This document shows, piece after piece, positions 26,900 to 34,797 of a stretch of DNA of 55,442 bases. Numbering within the stretch: position 1 is the first letter of the stretch; every line of letters starts with the position of its first letter. The position numbers and the translations under genes were made by a program. Below the pieces are notes generated by a model. That model had not been told where the DNA came from and ran no database searches. It saw nothing but the letters and a program-made list of their open reading frames with translations. The DNA comes from Mariniphaga sediminis (lineage in GTDB: Bacteria; Bacteroidota; Bacteroidia; Bacteroidales; Prolixibacteraceae): assembly GCF_003573545.1 (NCBI RefSeq), contig NZ_QWET01000026.1, forward strand, positions 1 through 55,442, read 5' to 3'.

Positions 26900-27952
26900 T
26901 TACATCGCATTTCCTATTCCCACAAGAAAAACAGACAGGATTATCACGCCAATTCCAGTGGTAATGGTCCATTTGGTTTTTTTCGAAACTCCGTTCCACT
27001 CTTTCCGGTAAATGCCCCACATATTCGCTGTTAAAATGATGGTAGACATGTGAAGTATCCAGCTGCTGGCGCCGTTACCCAGTTTACTTTCTCCCATACC
27101 GTAAAAGAAAAACTGGAGAAACCAGGTAGTTCCGGCCAACGCCGAGAACAGAATATTTTTTGCAATAGGCGACGATTTATCCACAAAATCGCCGTAACTC
27201 TTGTTTTTGATACTCAGAATAGTGGTCCATATTAAGTTAGTGGTTAAACCACCCCACATAATAATTACATAGGATACATTATTCGCAAACAACGGATTGT
27301 ATCCAGCTTTAATGGCTGCATCTGCCATGGGCTTTCCCGATTCAATCCCGAAGTTCATAAAGGCGCTTAAAATTCCGGAGATAACGGCAATTATCAGTCC
27401 CTTCACCAAACTAAACTCAGCCACACTTTTTTTGCTTTCCTCTTCGGAAATCTCATTTTCTTTCATCATTCCGGCCTTCCCCGAAATGGCAATGCCAATA
27501 ATACAAACCAATACCCCAATTAACACCATTTGCCCACCGGGGGAAACCATCATATCGGTAAAAGAAACCCTTCCTTCCATTGGGTTAATGCTGTAATAAA
27601 CCGATGGAACGATGGCGCCAAAAGCGGCACAGAAACCCAGTGTTACAGAATTTCCGAGCGACATGCCAAGATAACGGACCCCCAGTCCGTAGGTTAATCC
27701 GCCAATCCCCCATAAAAGTCCCATCAGGTATGTAAAATTGAGTACGCTTCCTGAGGTGGATTGGATGATACCGACAAACCCCGGAGCGGTTAAATAGGCG
27801 GCTATGGGCGGAACAATCAGCCAGGAAAATAGGCCTCCAACAATCCAGTAACTTTCCCATGCCCATTTTCGAACCTTATTAAAAGGCATATAAAAACTCC
27901 CTGAAGCAAATCCGCCAAGGGAATGATAAAGAATACCAAGTATTACCTGCAT
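26900..27952 (-). CDS. rhaT: L-rhamnose:H+ symporter
   Basis: A 350-residue inner-membrane transporter with ten hydrophobic segments that matches RhaT. Key matches are LYHSLGGFASGSFYMPFNKVRKWAWESYWIVGG at the N-terminus, LLWGIGGLTYGLGVRYLGMSLG, and WFLQFFFYGMGESKLG near the C-terminus. It imports L-rhamnose with a proton. It is the first gene of the operon rhaT-rhaM-GH78-rhaA and is divergent from the AraC-type regulator, with 130 bp of shared control region. Confidence 0.95.
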   Translation of the reverse strand: MQVILGILYHSLGGFASGSFYMPFNKVRKWAWESYWIVGGLFSWLIVPPIAAYLTAPGFVGIIQSTSGSVLNFTYLMGLLWGIGGLTYGLGVRYLGMSLGNSVTLGFCAAFGAIVPSVYYSINPMEGRVSFTDMMVSPGGQMVLIGVLVCIIGIAISGKAGMMKENEISEEESKKSVAEFSLVKGLIIAVISGILSAFMNFGIESGKPMADAAIKAGYNPLFANNVSYVIIMWGGLTTNLIWTTILSIKNKSYGDFVDKSSPIAKNILFSALAGTTWFLQFFFYGMGESKLGNGASSWILHMSTIILTANMWGIYRKEWNGVSKKTKWTITTGIGVIILSVFLVGIGNAM

Positions 27953-28003
27953 TTTTAATTCTTTTTAAAGCTTATAAAATTTGATTTATTATTTTTGATT
28001 TTT

Positions 28004-28043
28004 CATACTGGTAAAAGTATTCTATACAGCAGGGATTTACAAT
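28004..28043 (-). promoter_or_regulatory. Candidate rhaT promoter and operator
   Basis: The dyad ATACT-N6-AGTAT (28005-28020) overlaps a possible minus-strand -7 element TACTTTTA (28019-28012; one mismatch to TAnnTTTG). An ATTG -33 element lies 20 bp upstream (28043-28040). A plus-strand TATTTTTG at 27990-27997 could serve the regulator. The arrangement suits AraC-type control of both units, but it is inferred from spacing alone. Confidence 0.3.
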
Positions 28044-28082
28044 GCACATTCTGATCAACGATTTGCATTTTATGACACAAAA

Positions 28083-28946
28083 ATGAGACAGTTTACAAAA
28101 TACCTTACAACCGGGAAAGAGGATGTTGACTGGGGCATATACCTTAATTCCGCCGGTTCGCAAACCATACCGCCACAAAGCGAATACCCGCCCAAATCGC
28201 ATCCAAGCGGCTACTATTTTACCTGGGAGCAGGGTCGCGAGTTGCAGGAGTATCAGCTCAACTTTATTACAGAGGGCGGCGGCGTGCTCGAAAACAAACA
28301 CGGCAGTTTCCCGGTCAAAGCCGGCAGTATCCTTGTTACGCTCCCCGGAGTATGGCACCGCTATAAGCCCCTCTACCAAACCGGTTGGACCGAAAACTAT
28401 ATTGGGTTTAGTGGTAAAGCCATTGATAAATTCATGCGGCACAAGCAGTTTAGTTCCAGACAACCGGTTATCTACGCAGGTGTAAGAGAAGAAATACTCG
28501 ACACTTATCTGAAAATTTTTGATTTGGTTGAAGAAGAGTCCCCCGGGTTTCAACACATTGCCTCAGGATTGGTTATCAAACTACTGGGATACCTGGTGGC
28601 TTTTGAAAAACAAAAGGAGTTTTCAGGGAAAAAAATTGCGGAAGTAATTGAAAAGGCACGGTTCCAGATGCGAAGTAATGTGGGCAAAAATTTCGATTTG
28701 GAAAAGTTTGCCGTAACACACAACATAGGATACTCCTGGTTTCGCCGGATGTTTAAAAATTACACCGGCCTTTCGCCCCGGCAGTATTGCCTTCAGCTAA
28801 AAATTATGCGGGCCAAAGAACTGCTGTTGAACACCGACCATTCCGTAAAAGAAATTAGCTACCAACTCGGATTTGAATCCATTCACTACTTCAGTCGTTT
28901 ATTTAAAAAGAAAACCGGAATGAGCCCCAGTGAATTCAGAAATTAA
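28083..28946 (+). CDS. AraC-family regulator of the rhamnose operon
   Basis: A 287-residue transcription factor with an N-terminal cupin sensor domain (about 1-150; VKAGSILVTLPGVWHRYKP) and a C-terminal double helix-turn-helix (about 190-287; NIGYSWFRRMFKNYTGLSPRQY and VKEISYQLGFESIHYFSRLFKKKTGMSPSEFR). The cupin probably binds L-rhamnose or a relative, by analogy with RhaR/RhaS. It is transcribed divergently from rhaT and followed by a strong terminator, so it is a single-gene unit. Confidence 0.88.
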   Translation: MRQFTKYLTTGKEDVDWGIYLNSAGSQTIPPQSEYPPKSHPSGYYFTWEQGRELQEYQLNFITEGGGVLENKHGSFPVKAGSILVTLPGVWHRYKPLYQTGWTENYIGFSGKAIDKFMRHKQFSSRQPVIYAGVREEILDTYLKIFDLVEEESPGFQHIASGLVIKLLGYLVAFEKQKEFSGKKIAEVIEKARFQMRSNVGKNFDLEKFAVTHNIGYSWFRRMFKNYTGLSPRQYCLQLKIMRAKELLLNTDHSVKEISYQLGFESIHYFSRLFKKKTGMSPSEFRN

Positions 28947-29023
28947 AAGGATTTTAAAAGATAATTGATATTTTTGCCAACAGCTTAAGCAAGGTATCGC
29001 AATAAACGTTTTGCGCGAACCCT

Positions 29024-29056
29024 AGCCCTGCCATTAGCTTGGCGGGGCTTTTTTTT
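29024..29056 (+). terminator. Terminator after the AraC-type regulator
   Basis: A 10-bp stem AGCCCTGCCA-ttagct-TGGCGGGGCT (29024-29049, one G-T pair) is followed by a run of eight T. Confidence 0.88.
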
Positions 29057-29110
29057 GATCTTTTTATCAAAATGAGTTGGCTCAAATTCCCCGGAAACTT
29101 CAAAACGATA

Positions 29111-29310
29111 CAATAATCAATATCCAATACAAAATTTGGAAATTGAATGTTGGGTATTTTACATTGGGTATTTCCTAAAAGAAAACAAATTATCCATCCT
29201 CTCTTCATCCTCTTTGTGGTTATTTGTGGTTAACTTTTTTATTTAACCACAGAGAGCACAGAGAAGACACAGAGAACCGCAGAGTAGTTTTGCCAACCCA
29301 AATGTTTTTT
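29111..29310. repeat. CACAGAG-type dispersed repeat, copy 1
   Basis: This about 200-bp unit runs from CAATAATCAATATCCAATAC through CTCTTCATCCTCTTTGTGG to AACCGCAGAG and TTGCCAA, and is repeated at 29348-29549. Inside it GTGGTTAA (29226-29233) and TTAACCAC (29243-29250) form an 8-bp hairpin. A CACAGAG-rich segment follows (29249-29285). No open frame is conserved between copies. Confidence 0.8.
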
Positions 29311-29347
29311 CTGTATTGGAGATTTCTGAAAAGAAAAAGAAAATTTC

Positions 29348-29549
29348 CAATAATCAACAACTAATAGCCAATACCCAAAATTTGGAAATTGAGGGCTGGT
29401 TATTCTGCATTGGATATTTCTGAAAAGAAAAACAAACTTCCCATCCTCTCTTCATCCCCTTTGTGGTACATAATTAACTTTTTTATTTAACCACAGAGGG
29501 CGCAGAGAAGACACAGAGAACCGCAGAGGTTCTATTGCCAATCCAAAAA
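29348..29549. repeat. CACAGAG-type dispersed repeat, copy 2
   Basis: The second, diverged copy of the 29111-29310 unit keeps the same order of blocks: the AATTTGGAAATTGA block, ATTTCTGAAAAGAAAA, CCATCCTCTCTTCATCC, TTTTTTATTTAACCACAGAG and ACACAGAGAACCGCAGAG. The left arm of the internal hairpin is lost here (GTACATAATTAAC instead of GTGGTTAAC). Confidence 0.8.
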
Positions 29550-29605
29550 GTGTCCTTTCCTGAAATAACTTGACACAAATAGTGTTCTGCTTTAATACGG
29601 GGCGC

Positions 29606-29801
29606 CCTGTTGGTTTCTGACCCTTCCTGTTACACAATTACCTTTCCTGTAATGTTTTGGGCTCTTCCTGTTAAACAGGACAGGAAAAAAGTGAACAGGA
29701 TTCTGCAAAAATGGAACAGGGCGGCAAAGAATCCTACAGGAGAACAAAAAAGGCAACAGGAAGACAAAAAAGCTTACAGGAGAACCCAAAAATGCAGCAG
29801 G
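29606..29801. repeat. Inverted array of CCTGTT/AACAGG at 20-21 bp steps
   Basis: CCTGTT-type motifs start at 29606, 29626, 29646 (CCTGTA) and 29667. The reverse-complement type AACAGG/TACAGG starts at 29674, 29694, 29715, 29735, 29755, 29775 and 29796 (AGCAGG). Steps are 20 or 21 bp on each side of a perfect dyad TCCTGTT-A-AACAGGA centred on 29673. Spacers are mostly unrelated, except that right-hand units carry A-tracts at 29685, 29707, 29726, 29746, 29766 and 29788. It lies between two convergent genes. Confidence 0.85.
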
Positions 29802-29817
29802 AAGGGACTGTCAGTTT

Positions 29818-30678
29818 TTATTCCACCACTTCCCAGCCGTAATCAATATACTCCCATTTGAAATCACCTTTATTTACCGTAACATGTATAAATCCTTCTT
29901 CCATTCCAGACTTTGCACCCTTCCACCAGTTGGCACAAACTGCACCTCCTGTAATATAATGGATATTGTTATAGAAAATATCTTCAAGGATATGAAGGTG
30001 ACCCTGTAATACACTTTTAACGTTATAATCTTCCAGAATCTTTCTAATTTTCGGTGCATTGGTAATCAATGAACTTCCTCTAATACTTAATAACGGTATA
30101 TGTGTACTAATCACGACCGGTTTCTCTTTACCGATTGCTGCCAATTCCTTTTCCAGCCATCTTACCTGTAAAGAATCAATATAACCATAATATTGCCGGT
30201 CGTTAGTGTAACCTATCCCATCCAGCGAAATAAAATGCCAGCCTTTATGTTCAAACGAACTGAACCTTTCTGCCAAACGGTTTTCAAACATCTTTTTCCC
30301 ATATTCCTGATGCGTTGAGTCGACTCCACTCTTTTCGTACAAACCAAAAATATCGTGATTGCCAATTGTATTATATACTGGCATTTTAAAATGAGCTGAC
30401 ATTTCCTCATACAGCTTATACAGACTATCACTTCTGGAATAAGCCTGCCCCAAAGCATCCATTATCAGATCTCCCCCTGTGATAACAAAATCAGGTTTTA
30501 ATTCATTCACTTTCTCAATTGCCTTCAGGAAACCTTCAGTTGCATTTTTTTCAGGTTGCAAATGAATGTCAGTCATAAACACAAATGAAAATGACTTATT
30601 CTTAGGAAACTTTGCTGCATCAACCTGACTAGAAAATACAAAAACACAAAAAAATAGTATCGTAATAATCTTTCTCAT
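29818..30678 (-). CDS. Exported calcineurin-like metallophosphoesterase
   Basis: A 286-residue protein with a Sec signal (residues 1-21, SSQVDAA) and the full set of metallophosphoesterase motifs: FMTDIHL, VITGGDLIMD, YNTIGNHD, VVISTHIPLL and VLQGHLH. It probably binds a dinuclear metal centre and hydrolyses a phosphate ester or diester in the periplasm. It follows the leftward polysaccharide locus but is separated from the amidohydrolase by 375 bp, so its membership is uncertain. Its stop codon lies 17 bp from the last motif of the inverted array. A second, unrelated-length phosphoesterase ends the other locus at 54086-55093. Confidence 0.88.
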   Translation of the reverse strand: MRKIITILFFCVFVFSSQVDAAKFPKNKSFSFVFMTDIHLQPEKNATEGFLKAIEKVNELKPDFVITGGDLIMDALGQAYSRSDSLYKLYEEMSAHFKMPVYNTIGNHDIFGLYEKSGVDSTHQEYGKKMFENRLAERFSSFEHKGWHFISLDGIGYTNDRQYYGYIDSLQVRWLEKELAAIGKEKPVVISTHIPLLSIRGSSLITNAPKIRKILEDYNVKSVLQGHLHILEDIFYNNIHYITGGAVCANWWKGAKSGMEEGFIHVTVNKGDFKWEYIDYGWEVVE

Positions 30679-31053
30679 CCTATCTGTCTTTTAATTTAAA
30701 GTCTAATTTGTTTTTTTGATCCGGATACATTCCGGTTTTTGGGCAAAAACGGGTCGATTACGACCAAATTAATTTAACTCTGTAGCATGAACCATTGACA
30801 GGTCTTTTTCCCCAAAAGGCATATCCATCTTTTATCTGACTATCAATTTATTAAAACATACCTTTCCCTTACACTCTTGCGTTGAGCCCTTTGTTTTCCT
30901 CCCTCCTTTTTAAGTAGCTTCTATGAGCCTTTCCAGCTCTCCCTCATTTGTGTTTATAAAAATGGGATATATATTTTGCTACTATGTAAAGCCCTGAATA
31001 CTTGGCTATGTTACTTCCCGTAAAAGATGCATTCACAACTCTTGATTGGTTAT
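30679..31053. other. Intergenic region, no gene seen
   Basis: This AT-rich spacer lies between two leftward genes. It holds a short hairpin GGTCG-atta-CGACC (30752-30765) of doubtful meaning, and should contain the phosphoesterase promoter. No reading frame or repeat stands out. Confidence 0.4.
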
Positions 31054-31854
31054 TCAACGAAAATCTTTACCTATTAATTTGGCTGCATTACCATAAAGAA
31101 TCTTATTTTTTTCGGAATCAGAAACAGGCAAGTTTTTAATTATCTCAATAGCAAATTTCATCTGCATATGCCCCTGTAACGGACAATCTGTTCCGTAAAC
31201 GATGTGGTCAGTTCCAATCAATTCCACCATCCTTTCCATTACCCCAGGGTAAACATACATTAAATGGTGAGCTGTATCGACAAAAATATTGTCGCAGGCA
31301 TAGTCACTAACCTTTTCGAGCCCCTGAAAATTAGGGAAATATGGATACAGACTATTTTGGAATATACCTGCAATATGTGCCATTATCACATTTGTATCCG
31401 GATGTTCTGAAGCAAACCTGGCAACATCCCCGGCATCGGAAAAACCGGTTCCCGGCATACACGATACATGAAATAACATAAGGTCTGTTTTATCGGCCAC
31501 TTTATGTAAAAATTCCTGTGCCAAAGCAGATGACAGATTATACCCATGGTAATCCGGATGAACTTTTACTCCTATAAATTTCGGATTATCAAGATACTTT
31601 AAATCATCAAAACTTTCCGGAAACATCGGGTTTACCGTAACATAGCCAAGAAGCTTATCTGTTTTTTCCAGGGCTCTGGCAAGTTCTGCATTTCCTTCCC
31701 TCACATCATACATAATTGACCTGGATGCAGTAATACAAAGAAAATCAACTCCTGCCTTTTCCAGGTGTTCTTCGAGTTTCTTTTCATCTGCCTGCCAGAA
31801 TGGGGCCTGGTTAATATTTCCCAAATGTCCGTGAACATCAATAATCATACTCAT
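31054..31854 (-). CDS. Amidohydrolase-2 family metal-dependent hydrolase
   Basis: A 266-residue TIM-barrel hydrolase of the amidohydrolase-related family. It shows the HxH motif in IIDVHGHLG (His8, His10), GVKVHPDYHG, LFHVSCMPG, NVIMAHIAG and the terminal Asp in YGTDCPLQGH, so the metal site looks intact. Family members hydrolyse amides, lactones or esters, or decarboxylate, and the substrate cannot be read. No signal peptide is present, so it is cytoplasmic. Its ATG overlaps the stop of the upstream M24-fold gene by 4 bp (translational coupling), implying consecutive steps on one imported compound. Confidence 0.85.
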   Translation of the reverse strand: MSMIIDVHGHLGNINQAPFWQADEKKLEEHLEKAGVDFLCITASRSIMYDVREGNAELARALEKTDKLLGYVTVNPMFPESFDDLKYLDNPKFIGVKVHPDYHGYNLSSALAQEFLHKVADKTDLMLFHVSCMPGTGFSDAGDVARFASEHPDTNVIMAHIAGIFQNSLYPYFPNFQGLEKVSDYACDNIFVDTAHHLMYVYPGVMERMVELIGTDHIVYGTDCPLQGHMQMKFAIEIIKNLPVSDSEKNKILYGNAAKLIGKDFR

Positions 31855-33005
31855 AATATATTTATTTTACGTTTAAAATTTGACAATTCTTCTGCTTTGC
31901 CATCAGTTATTATAACCCCGTCTTCCCAACGAAATCCCATATTTTGTTTAGCCAGAAATATATCAACCATAAAGACCATCCCCTGGTCAAGTACAAAATC
32001 CGAGCTTGTCTCAATAAAAGGATATTCGCATTCCATCTGGCCACATCCGTGTGCCGGGCCATAAAGAATGGTATCTCCATATCCTCTGTCACTTATAAAT
32101 GAATGGACCTTTTGGGCAACTACATCTGCTTTTGTGCCGGCACGCATCAGGTCAATTGTCATATTTTCAGCATCCAAACCAACTTGCATAAATTCCCGGG
32201 TCTCATCTGGACAATGTCCCAATACCACAGGCCTTCCAATACTGGCACTGTAACCATCCACTTTGGCTCCCACACTAAAATGAATGATTTCCCCTTTCTG
32301 CACTTTACGATGCGAAGGACGACTTATTGCCTGGGTAGAATTAGGCCCGCTGCAACACCAAATAGGGTAGCCGGTAGCTTCAGCGCCGCTTCCCATCATT
32401 GCCCCTGCAGCTATCCCTGCAAGCTGTGCTTCCGTCATGCCTGGTTTTATATTTTGCAAAACGGCTTTAAAACCTAATTCTGAAATACGGGCAGCTTCTC
32501 TCAGGCAATTTAATTCTGCCACACTCTTTTTTAGGGTTACTTCTCTTACAAATTCATCTGCTTCCAAAATATTATCCCGGCCAATAACACGGACGATATT
32601 TTCAAAAATGACATAGGGAAACATATACCATCCTGAAACCCCCATTTTTTTAATTCTCAAATCATTCAACAACTCCTTCCACGTCATCAGGGTAGTACCG
32701 GGGTAATTGGGCTGTGATGATTCCCTGAAATCTTTCATTTTTATGATTCTCTCTATTTTAGAGCGCCCGGAAGCAAAAGTCATACTTTCCGGGCCAATCA
32801 ACAAAATGGGTTCTCCGGTTTTGGGTACCAGCACTGCAGATGTCTCAAAGCTGGGCCAATAATCAGAGAAATATCTTACCCCGGCTGGTTCACTTTCGGT
32901 AGAAAAAACAAGTACTGCATCTATGTCTTTATTCGCAATTACACCTTGTAATCGCTCTATTCTCTCTGCAAATTCTTCTTTTGGAATAAAAAACTTTGTT
33001 TTCAT
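31851..33005 (-). CDS. M24-fold (creatinase/prolidase-like) protein lacking metal ligands
   Basis: A 384-residue two-domain protein of the creatinase/aminopeptidase P family. The N-terminal domain spans about 1-155 and the pita-bread domain about 160-375. Of the five usual metal ligands (Asp, Asp, His, Glu, Glu), both Asp are Ser (Ser244 in HFSVGAK, Ser255 in GYSASIGRP) and one Glu is Asp (Asp348 in FMVDIF). His319 (PAHGCG) and Glu361 (RWED) remain. It is thus not a normal metallo-aminopeptidase. Creatinase also lacks metal, but its catalytic His232 aligns with Ile227 here. No signal peptide is present. It is coupled by overlap to the amidohydrolase and 13 bp after a sugar-type transporter. 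Confidence 0.82.
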   Translation of the reverse strand: MKTKFFIPKEEFAERIERLQGVIANKDIDAVLVFSTESEPAGVRYFSDYWPSFETSAVLVPKTGEPILLIGPESMTFASGRSKIERIIKMKDFRESSQPNYPGTTLMTWKELLNDLRIKKMGVSGWYMFPYVIFENIVRVIGRDNILEADEFVREVTLKKSVAELNCLREAARISELGFKAVLQNIKPGMTEAQLAGIAAGAMMGSGAEATGYPIWCCSGPNSTQAISRPSHRKVQKGEIIHFSVGAKVDGYSASIGRPVVLGHCPDETREFMQVGLDAENMTIDLMRAGTKADVVAQKVHSFISDRGYGDTILYGPAHGCGQMECEYPFIETSSDFVLDQGMVFMVDIFLAKQNMGFRWEDGVIITDGKAEELSNFKRKINIL

Positions 33006-33018
33006 TTTACATTAAATA

Positions 33019-34302
33019 TTAATCGTGAAAAACCTTATAACCTCTGTATCCAAAAACAGCCACAACAACAAAACAGATAAAAGGGAGGAAAAATGAAAAG
33101 CGGATTGCTGAAAAAGAAAATACTGTTTCCAAATCAATTACAGCCCCCATAACCGGTGGCATAACCGAGCCTCCCAATATGGCCATAATCAGCCCAGCTG
33201 CCCCTATTTTCGCATCTTCTCCAATTCCCCGAAGGGCAATTCCATAGATGGTTGGAAACATTAAGGACATACAGGCAGAAATGGCAATTAAAGAGTACAG
33301 GCCTAAAACGCCATGAAGAAAAATGGCACCTAATGTAAACAGCATACCTCCCATTGCCAGATACAGCAATAATTTACTGGGAGAAATATACTTAAGGAAA
33401 AAAGTGCATATAAACCGGCTAAACACAAAAACTACCATCGCGGCTATATTATAGCTTTGGGCCTTTGCTTCTGAAAAGCCCAATTCTGACACAGCATAAT
33501 GGATAATAAATGTCCATACCATTATTTGAGCGCCCACATAGAAAAACTGGGCAATTATTCCTTCATAATATCTCTTTTTCTTAAACAAACGCTTTACTGT
33601 TGGAATAAAATCCAACCCCTTACCATAATCACGGTGACTTGGTAATTTAGCCACTGCAATTATTATAAACAGAATAACTAATACCCCTGCAATCGCAACA
33701 TACGGCAATCTTATATACGACAAATCATTCATCGTTAATGATCTATACGCATCAGGACTCATCAGCATCCGTTCTTCCGCAGTAGCAGTACTTAAATTTT
33801 TAAGGATTACCTGTTGCGCCGTAAACATACCGACTAACGATCCCATGGGACCAAATGCCTGGGACAGGTTTAAGCGTCTGGTTGCTGTTTCTTCCGGCCC
33901 CAGTGAAAGCACATACGGGTTTGCACTCGTTTCCAGGAATGAAAGGCCGCAGGTTAGCACAAAATATGCCAGCAGAAAGGGCCCGAACATCATTGTTGTA
34001 CTGGCAGGTATAAAAAGAAGGGCTCCTGTAGCATAAAGAAACAGCCCCATAAGGATACCTGATTTATACGAAAACCTTTTTATAAATAATGCGGCGGGAA
34101 GGGCCATCGCAAAATATCCACCGTAAAAGGCAAACTGGATAAGTGACCCTTCAAAATGGCTTATGTTCAAAATACGGGGAAAAGCATGTACCAAAGGATT
34201 TGTTACATTCTCTCCAAAGCCCCAAAAAGGGAAACAGATGGTAGTTAATATATATGGTAAAAGGAAACTCCCGGGTATTAATATTCTCTTTTTCTGATTC
34301 AT
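33019..34302 (-). CDS. FucP-type sugar:H+ symporter (MFS, FHS family)
   Basis: A 427-residue inner-membrane transporter closely related to the one at 998-2320 (shared FYGGY, LPAALFIKRFSYKSGILMG, LETSANPYVLSLGPEETATRRLNLSQAFGPMGS). FucP Glu135 is kept in LETSANPY, but Asp46 aligns with Asn in GENVTN. It lies in a tight leftward operon: 11 bp after the ASRT-family gene and 13 bp before the M24-fold gene. It probably imports the compound that the two cytoplasmic enzymes process, a sugar or sugar conjugate (inference). Confidence 0.85.
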   Translation of the reverse strand: MNQKKRILIPGSFLLPYILTTICFPFWGFGENVTNPLVHAFPRILNISHFEGSLIQFAFYGGYFAMALPAALFIKRFSYKSGILMGLFLYATGALLFIPASTTMMFGPFLLAYFVLTCGLSFLETSANPYVLSLGPEETATRRLNLSQAFGPMGSLVGMFTAQQVILKNLSTATAEERMLMSPDAYRSLTMNDLSYIRLPYVAIAGVLVILFIIIAVAKLPSHRDYGKGLDFIPTVKRLFKKKRYYEGIIAQFFYVGAQIMVWTFIIHYAVSELGFSEAKAQSYNIAAMVVFVFSRFICTFFLKYISPSKLLLYLAMGGMLFTLGAIFLHGVLGLYSLIAISACMSLMFPTIYGIALRGIGEDAKIGAAGLIMAILGGSVMPPVMGAVIDLETVFSFSAIRFSFFLPFICFVVVAVFGYRGYKVFHD

Positions 34303-34313
34303 ATAAAACTATA

Positions 34314-34703
34314 TCAAGTGTTTTCAAAAAAACCCATAGTTGTATAGTACGCCATATTGGTTTGTGTGGTATCTAGCCGGCCCAGTTGTGCAATGATTGT
34401 CACATCAGAGCGAACACGAATCGAATATTGGCATAAGGGGGGAATAACAACTCCTCCAATTTCTTCAGGATGATCAAGCCTGATGCATAAAACTCTTTCC
34501 GGGTGAACATGTATCTCAATACCTTTTACTGGGGGTTTATCTTCAAAATAAAAATCCACAAAAACATGTGCGATGGTTTCATGTGTATTTAATAATACCA
34601 GTGCTTCATGGCCTTCCATTTTCCCTGAATTCACTTTTTGAGGAAGATAACCATCAGGAAAATACCAAACTGTGGCTCCTCTTTTTATATTAATTCTACT
34701 CAT
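34314..34703 (-). CDS. Sensory rhodopsin transducer (ASRT) family protein
   Basis: A protein of about 129 residues that matches the Anabaena sensory rhodopsin transducer family (PF07100). Matching segments are GATVWYFPDGYLP, the KMEGHEALVLLNTHETIAHVFVDFYFEDKPPV strand pair, HPERVLCIRLD, RSDVTIIAQLGRLDT and a C-terminal MAYYTTMGF. No rhodopsin gene is near. Family members without rhodopsin are proposed to be small-molecule, probably carbohydrate, binding beta-sandwich proteins. I start at MSRINIKRG (34703); an ATG at 34721 adds six residues. No signal peptide. It sits between the TIM-barrel-like exported protein and the transporter in the operon. Confidence 0.75.
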   Translation of the reverse strand: MSRINIKRGATVWYFPDGYLPQKVNSGKMEGHEALVLLNTHETIAHVFVDFYFEDKPPVKGIEIHVHPERVLCIRLDHPEEIGGVVIPPLCQYSIRVRSDVTIIAQLGRLDTTQTNMAYYTTMGFFENT

Positions 34704-34797
34704 ACTACTACTTATCAACACATTATATTTTTTTCAGCACAAGTGCATTGGTCAGGAAACGTTCCCCGAAATGCCCAGACATCTCGGGGATATCTCC

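Noticed and set aside
29606-29801. CRISPR-like repeat array
   Set aside because: The conserved part is only about 6 bp, steps are 20-21 bp, orientation flips in the middle and no cas gene is present.
29592-29861. Overlapping open frames on both strands across the motif array
   Set aside because: They follow from A/T-rich repeats without stops, match no family, and have no promoter or ribosome site.
31851-33005. Ordinary Xaa-Pro aminopeptidase
   Set aside because: Two Asp ligands are Ser and one Glu is Asp, so a standard dinuclear metal centre is unlikely.
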